From Lachnospiraceae bacterium (GTDB taxonomy: Bacteria > Bacillota > Clostridia > Lachnospirales > Lachnospiraceae): a stretch of DNA of 7,923 nucleotides. Below the pieces are notes generated by a model. The model did no database searches and was not told the origin of the DNA. It worked only from the letters and a program-made list of their open reading frames with translations. Below, piece by piece: positions 7,231-7,923 of the stretch. A program made the position numbers and the translations under genes. The stretch covers positions 1 through 7,923 of the forward strand of contig JAAVAF010000087.1 of NCBI GenBank assembly GCA_014804225.1, given 5' to 3'. The stretch's first letter is position 1, and each line of letters starts with the position of its first letter.

Positions 7231-7271
7231 AAAAAAACCTCTCCTGTATACCGCGACACAAAAGAGAGGTT
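7231..7271 (-). terminator. intrinsic terminator (attenuator) in the rplJ leader
   Basis: In minus-strand RNA, AACCUCUC (7264-7271) pairs with GAGAGGUU (7236-7243), followed directly by seven U (7231-7237, the last two pairs overlapping the tract). The apical part UGUGU...AUACA can extend the stem with a G-U pair. It ends about 140 nt into the leader and 110 nt before rplJ, the place expected for premature termination control. AAAAGAG at 7292-7298 can pair with CUCUUUU at 7260-7266, overlapping the 5' arm, and so is a candidate antiterminator. Confidence 0.85.
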
Positions 7272-7361
7272 CCTAATCCTTATCATAAAAACTCTTTTCC
7301 TCGGTAGGCGTATTATCCTTACACGTCCATTGTTACACAATGGGCGTACCTACTGTCTTCG
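7231..7361 (-). promoter_or_regulatory. ribosomal protein L10 leader (rplJL autoregulatory RNA)
   Basis: This RNA leader is the expected binding site for the L10-L12 complex, which represses rplJL when ribosomal protein is in excess. The minus strand shows the pattern I associate with the Firmicute L10 leader family: GAAGACAGUAGGU at the 5' side, a closing stem GUAGGU/GCCUAC (7348-7353 with 7304-7309), and the trailing CUACCGAGGA. An internal hairpin at 7322-7348 has CCAUUG/CAAUGG plus UACG/CGUG arms around a C-A mismatch and a UGUAA loop. A terminator follows. Position just after a promoter and before rplJ agrees. Boundaries are approximate; family assignment is by recognition, with no covariance model run. 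Confidence 0.82.
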
Positions 7362-7383
7362 GCATGGTTTTACAACCTTTAAT

Positions 7384-7412
7384 ACAATACCATACCATAT
7401 TTGCCTTGTCAA
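7384..7412 (-). promoter_or_regulatory. sigma-A promoter of the rplJL operon
   Basis: The minus strand reads TTGACA (7407-7412, perfect -35), a 17-bp spacer, then TATTGT (7384-7389, 4 of 6), preceded by TGG, which supplies an extended -10 TGn. Transcription would start near 7377-7378, about 257 nt before the rplJ ATG and just upstream of the L10 leader. It starts 35 bp after the capA-like stop. I see no hairpin terminator between that stop and the promoter, so some read-through from the upstream gene is possible. Confidence 0.8.
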
Positions 7413-7447
7413 CACTTTCATCCATTTTTATAACACATTTTTCATTC

Positions 7448-7923
7448 TCAGTTCCCCAGATTAATATATCCGTCCCCGTCAATCAAAACATTCGGTGAAA
7501 TGCTGCGCATATAGTTGAGCACGCCCTCCGCTTCCTCACCCGCAAGAAGTCTTGTGCGGCAGTTTTCATGCCTGCAGGGAAGAAACCGCATGCGCGCTAT
7601 CCCCTCACGATCAAATGTCACTTCAACCAAACATGTATTCTGCGCCTTTGAGTTAAACCAGAAATTTCCGAGACTGTACACCACCGGAACACCCTCAACC
7701 ACATCAATCTTTTGCAGACAATGCGGGTGATCGCCGATAATTAAATCCACGCCCGCCTTAGTATAAACTGCGGACTGATCCTGCTGCAGCCAATCAATCT
7801 CCTCCTGACTCTCCGTCCCCCAGTGAATATAAAGAATCACAAAATCACTGTTTTCTTTTGCCTGTTCAATCACCTTTAAAAGCGCCGACGGATCAAGGCA
7901 CCTCAACACACCGGCGCTTGTTG
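7448..7923 (-). CDS. CapA-family (poly-gamma-glutamate synthesis type) protein, C-terminal part
   Basis: Only the last 157 codons are in view; the frame is open to the right edge, so the true start is outside. A GTG at 7909 is not taken as the start, because the frame continues upstream without a stop. The fragment shows the hallmarks of the CapA/PGA_cap metallophosphoesterase-like family: VILYIHWGTES (His-Trp-Gly near 7817-7825), GVDLIIGDHPHCLQ with the HPH motif at 7721-7729, and VVYSLGNFWFNS with GNFWF at 7655-7669. Members are linked to poly-gamma-glutamate or other cell-surface polymers, but many act in unknown processes, so no specific function is assigned. After GNFWF the sequence ends with a variable region, IDGDGYINLGN and a TGA stop. 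The gene is separated from rplJ by a promoter and leader, so no shared function is implied. Confidence 0.88.
   Translation of the reverse strand, partial: TSAGVLRCLDPSALLKVIEQAKENSDFVILYIHWGTESQEEIDWLQQDQSAVYTKAGVDLIIGDHPHCLQKIDVVEGVPVVYSLGNFWFNSKAQNTCLVEVTFDREGIARMRFLPCRHENCRTRLLAGEEAEGVLNYMRSISPNVLIDGDGYINLGN

Noticed and set aside
7220..7276. Plus-strand 18-codon ORF (MFLSKKPLLYTATQKRGS) preceded by AAAGGAG
   Set aside because: The apparent ribosome binding site is the complement of the leader's CUCCUU and the ORF lies across the terminator hairpin; nothing supports expression of this strand.
7044..7307. Plus-strand open frame with the repeat DLHANK/ASHTNK
   Set aside because: It overlaps the rplJ start and the leader on the other strand, and its repeat comes from the 18-bp palindromic units. 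No family resemblance and no good start signal.
7413..7447. Terminator for the capA-like gene
   Set aside because: No inverted repeat followed by a U-tract is visible in this 35-bp stretch; it only leads into the rplJ -35 element.

Overview
This window is a housekeeping locus with every gene on the minus strand. In transcription order (right to left) it holds the 3' end of a CapA-family protein gene, a regulatory leader, rplJ (ribosomal protein L10), rplL (L7/L12), rpoB (RNA polymerase beta) and the first half of rpoC (beta'). The protein sequences look like Clostridia, most likely Lachnospiraceae. RpoB opens with MEKNRLR, carries an extra segment of roughly 40 residues near its C-terminus compared with the Bacillus protein, and ends in a strongly acidic tail. 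Ribosome binding sites are Gram-positive in style. This placement is recognition from memory of the family, not a search result.

Right end (7121-7923): after the capA-like stop codon comes an extended -10 type sigma-A promoter. About 260 nt of leader RNA follow. The first part looks like the Firmicute L10 leader, the autoregulatory target of the L10-(L12)n complex, and ends in an intrinsic terminator (attenuator). Between this terminator and the rplJ ribosome binding site lie three tandem 18-bp units, each an inverted repeat. A sequence complementary to the Shine-Dalgarno flanks them, so a second, translational layer of control is conceivable. This is the least ordinary part of the window.

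Middle (5833-7120): rplJ has an unusually long Ala/Glu/Pro tail. rplL is standard. The 233-bp rplL-rpoB gap holds a GC-rich hairpin with a weak U-tract (probable partial terminator), then a good sigma-A promoter and a leader of about 120 nt in front of rpoB. Ribosomal protein and polymerase expression can therefore be set separately, as in other bacteria.

Left end (1-5832): rpoB is intact, with a wild-type-looking rifampicin region. rpoC follows after 28 bp and runs off the window after 642 codons, past its catalytic NADFDGD motif. I saw no mobile element, CRISPR array, tRNA or rRNA, and no new multi-gene system.
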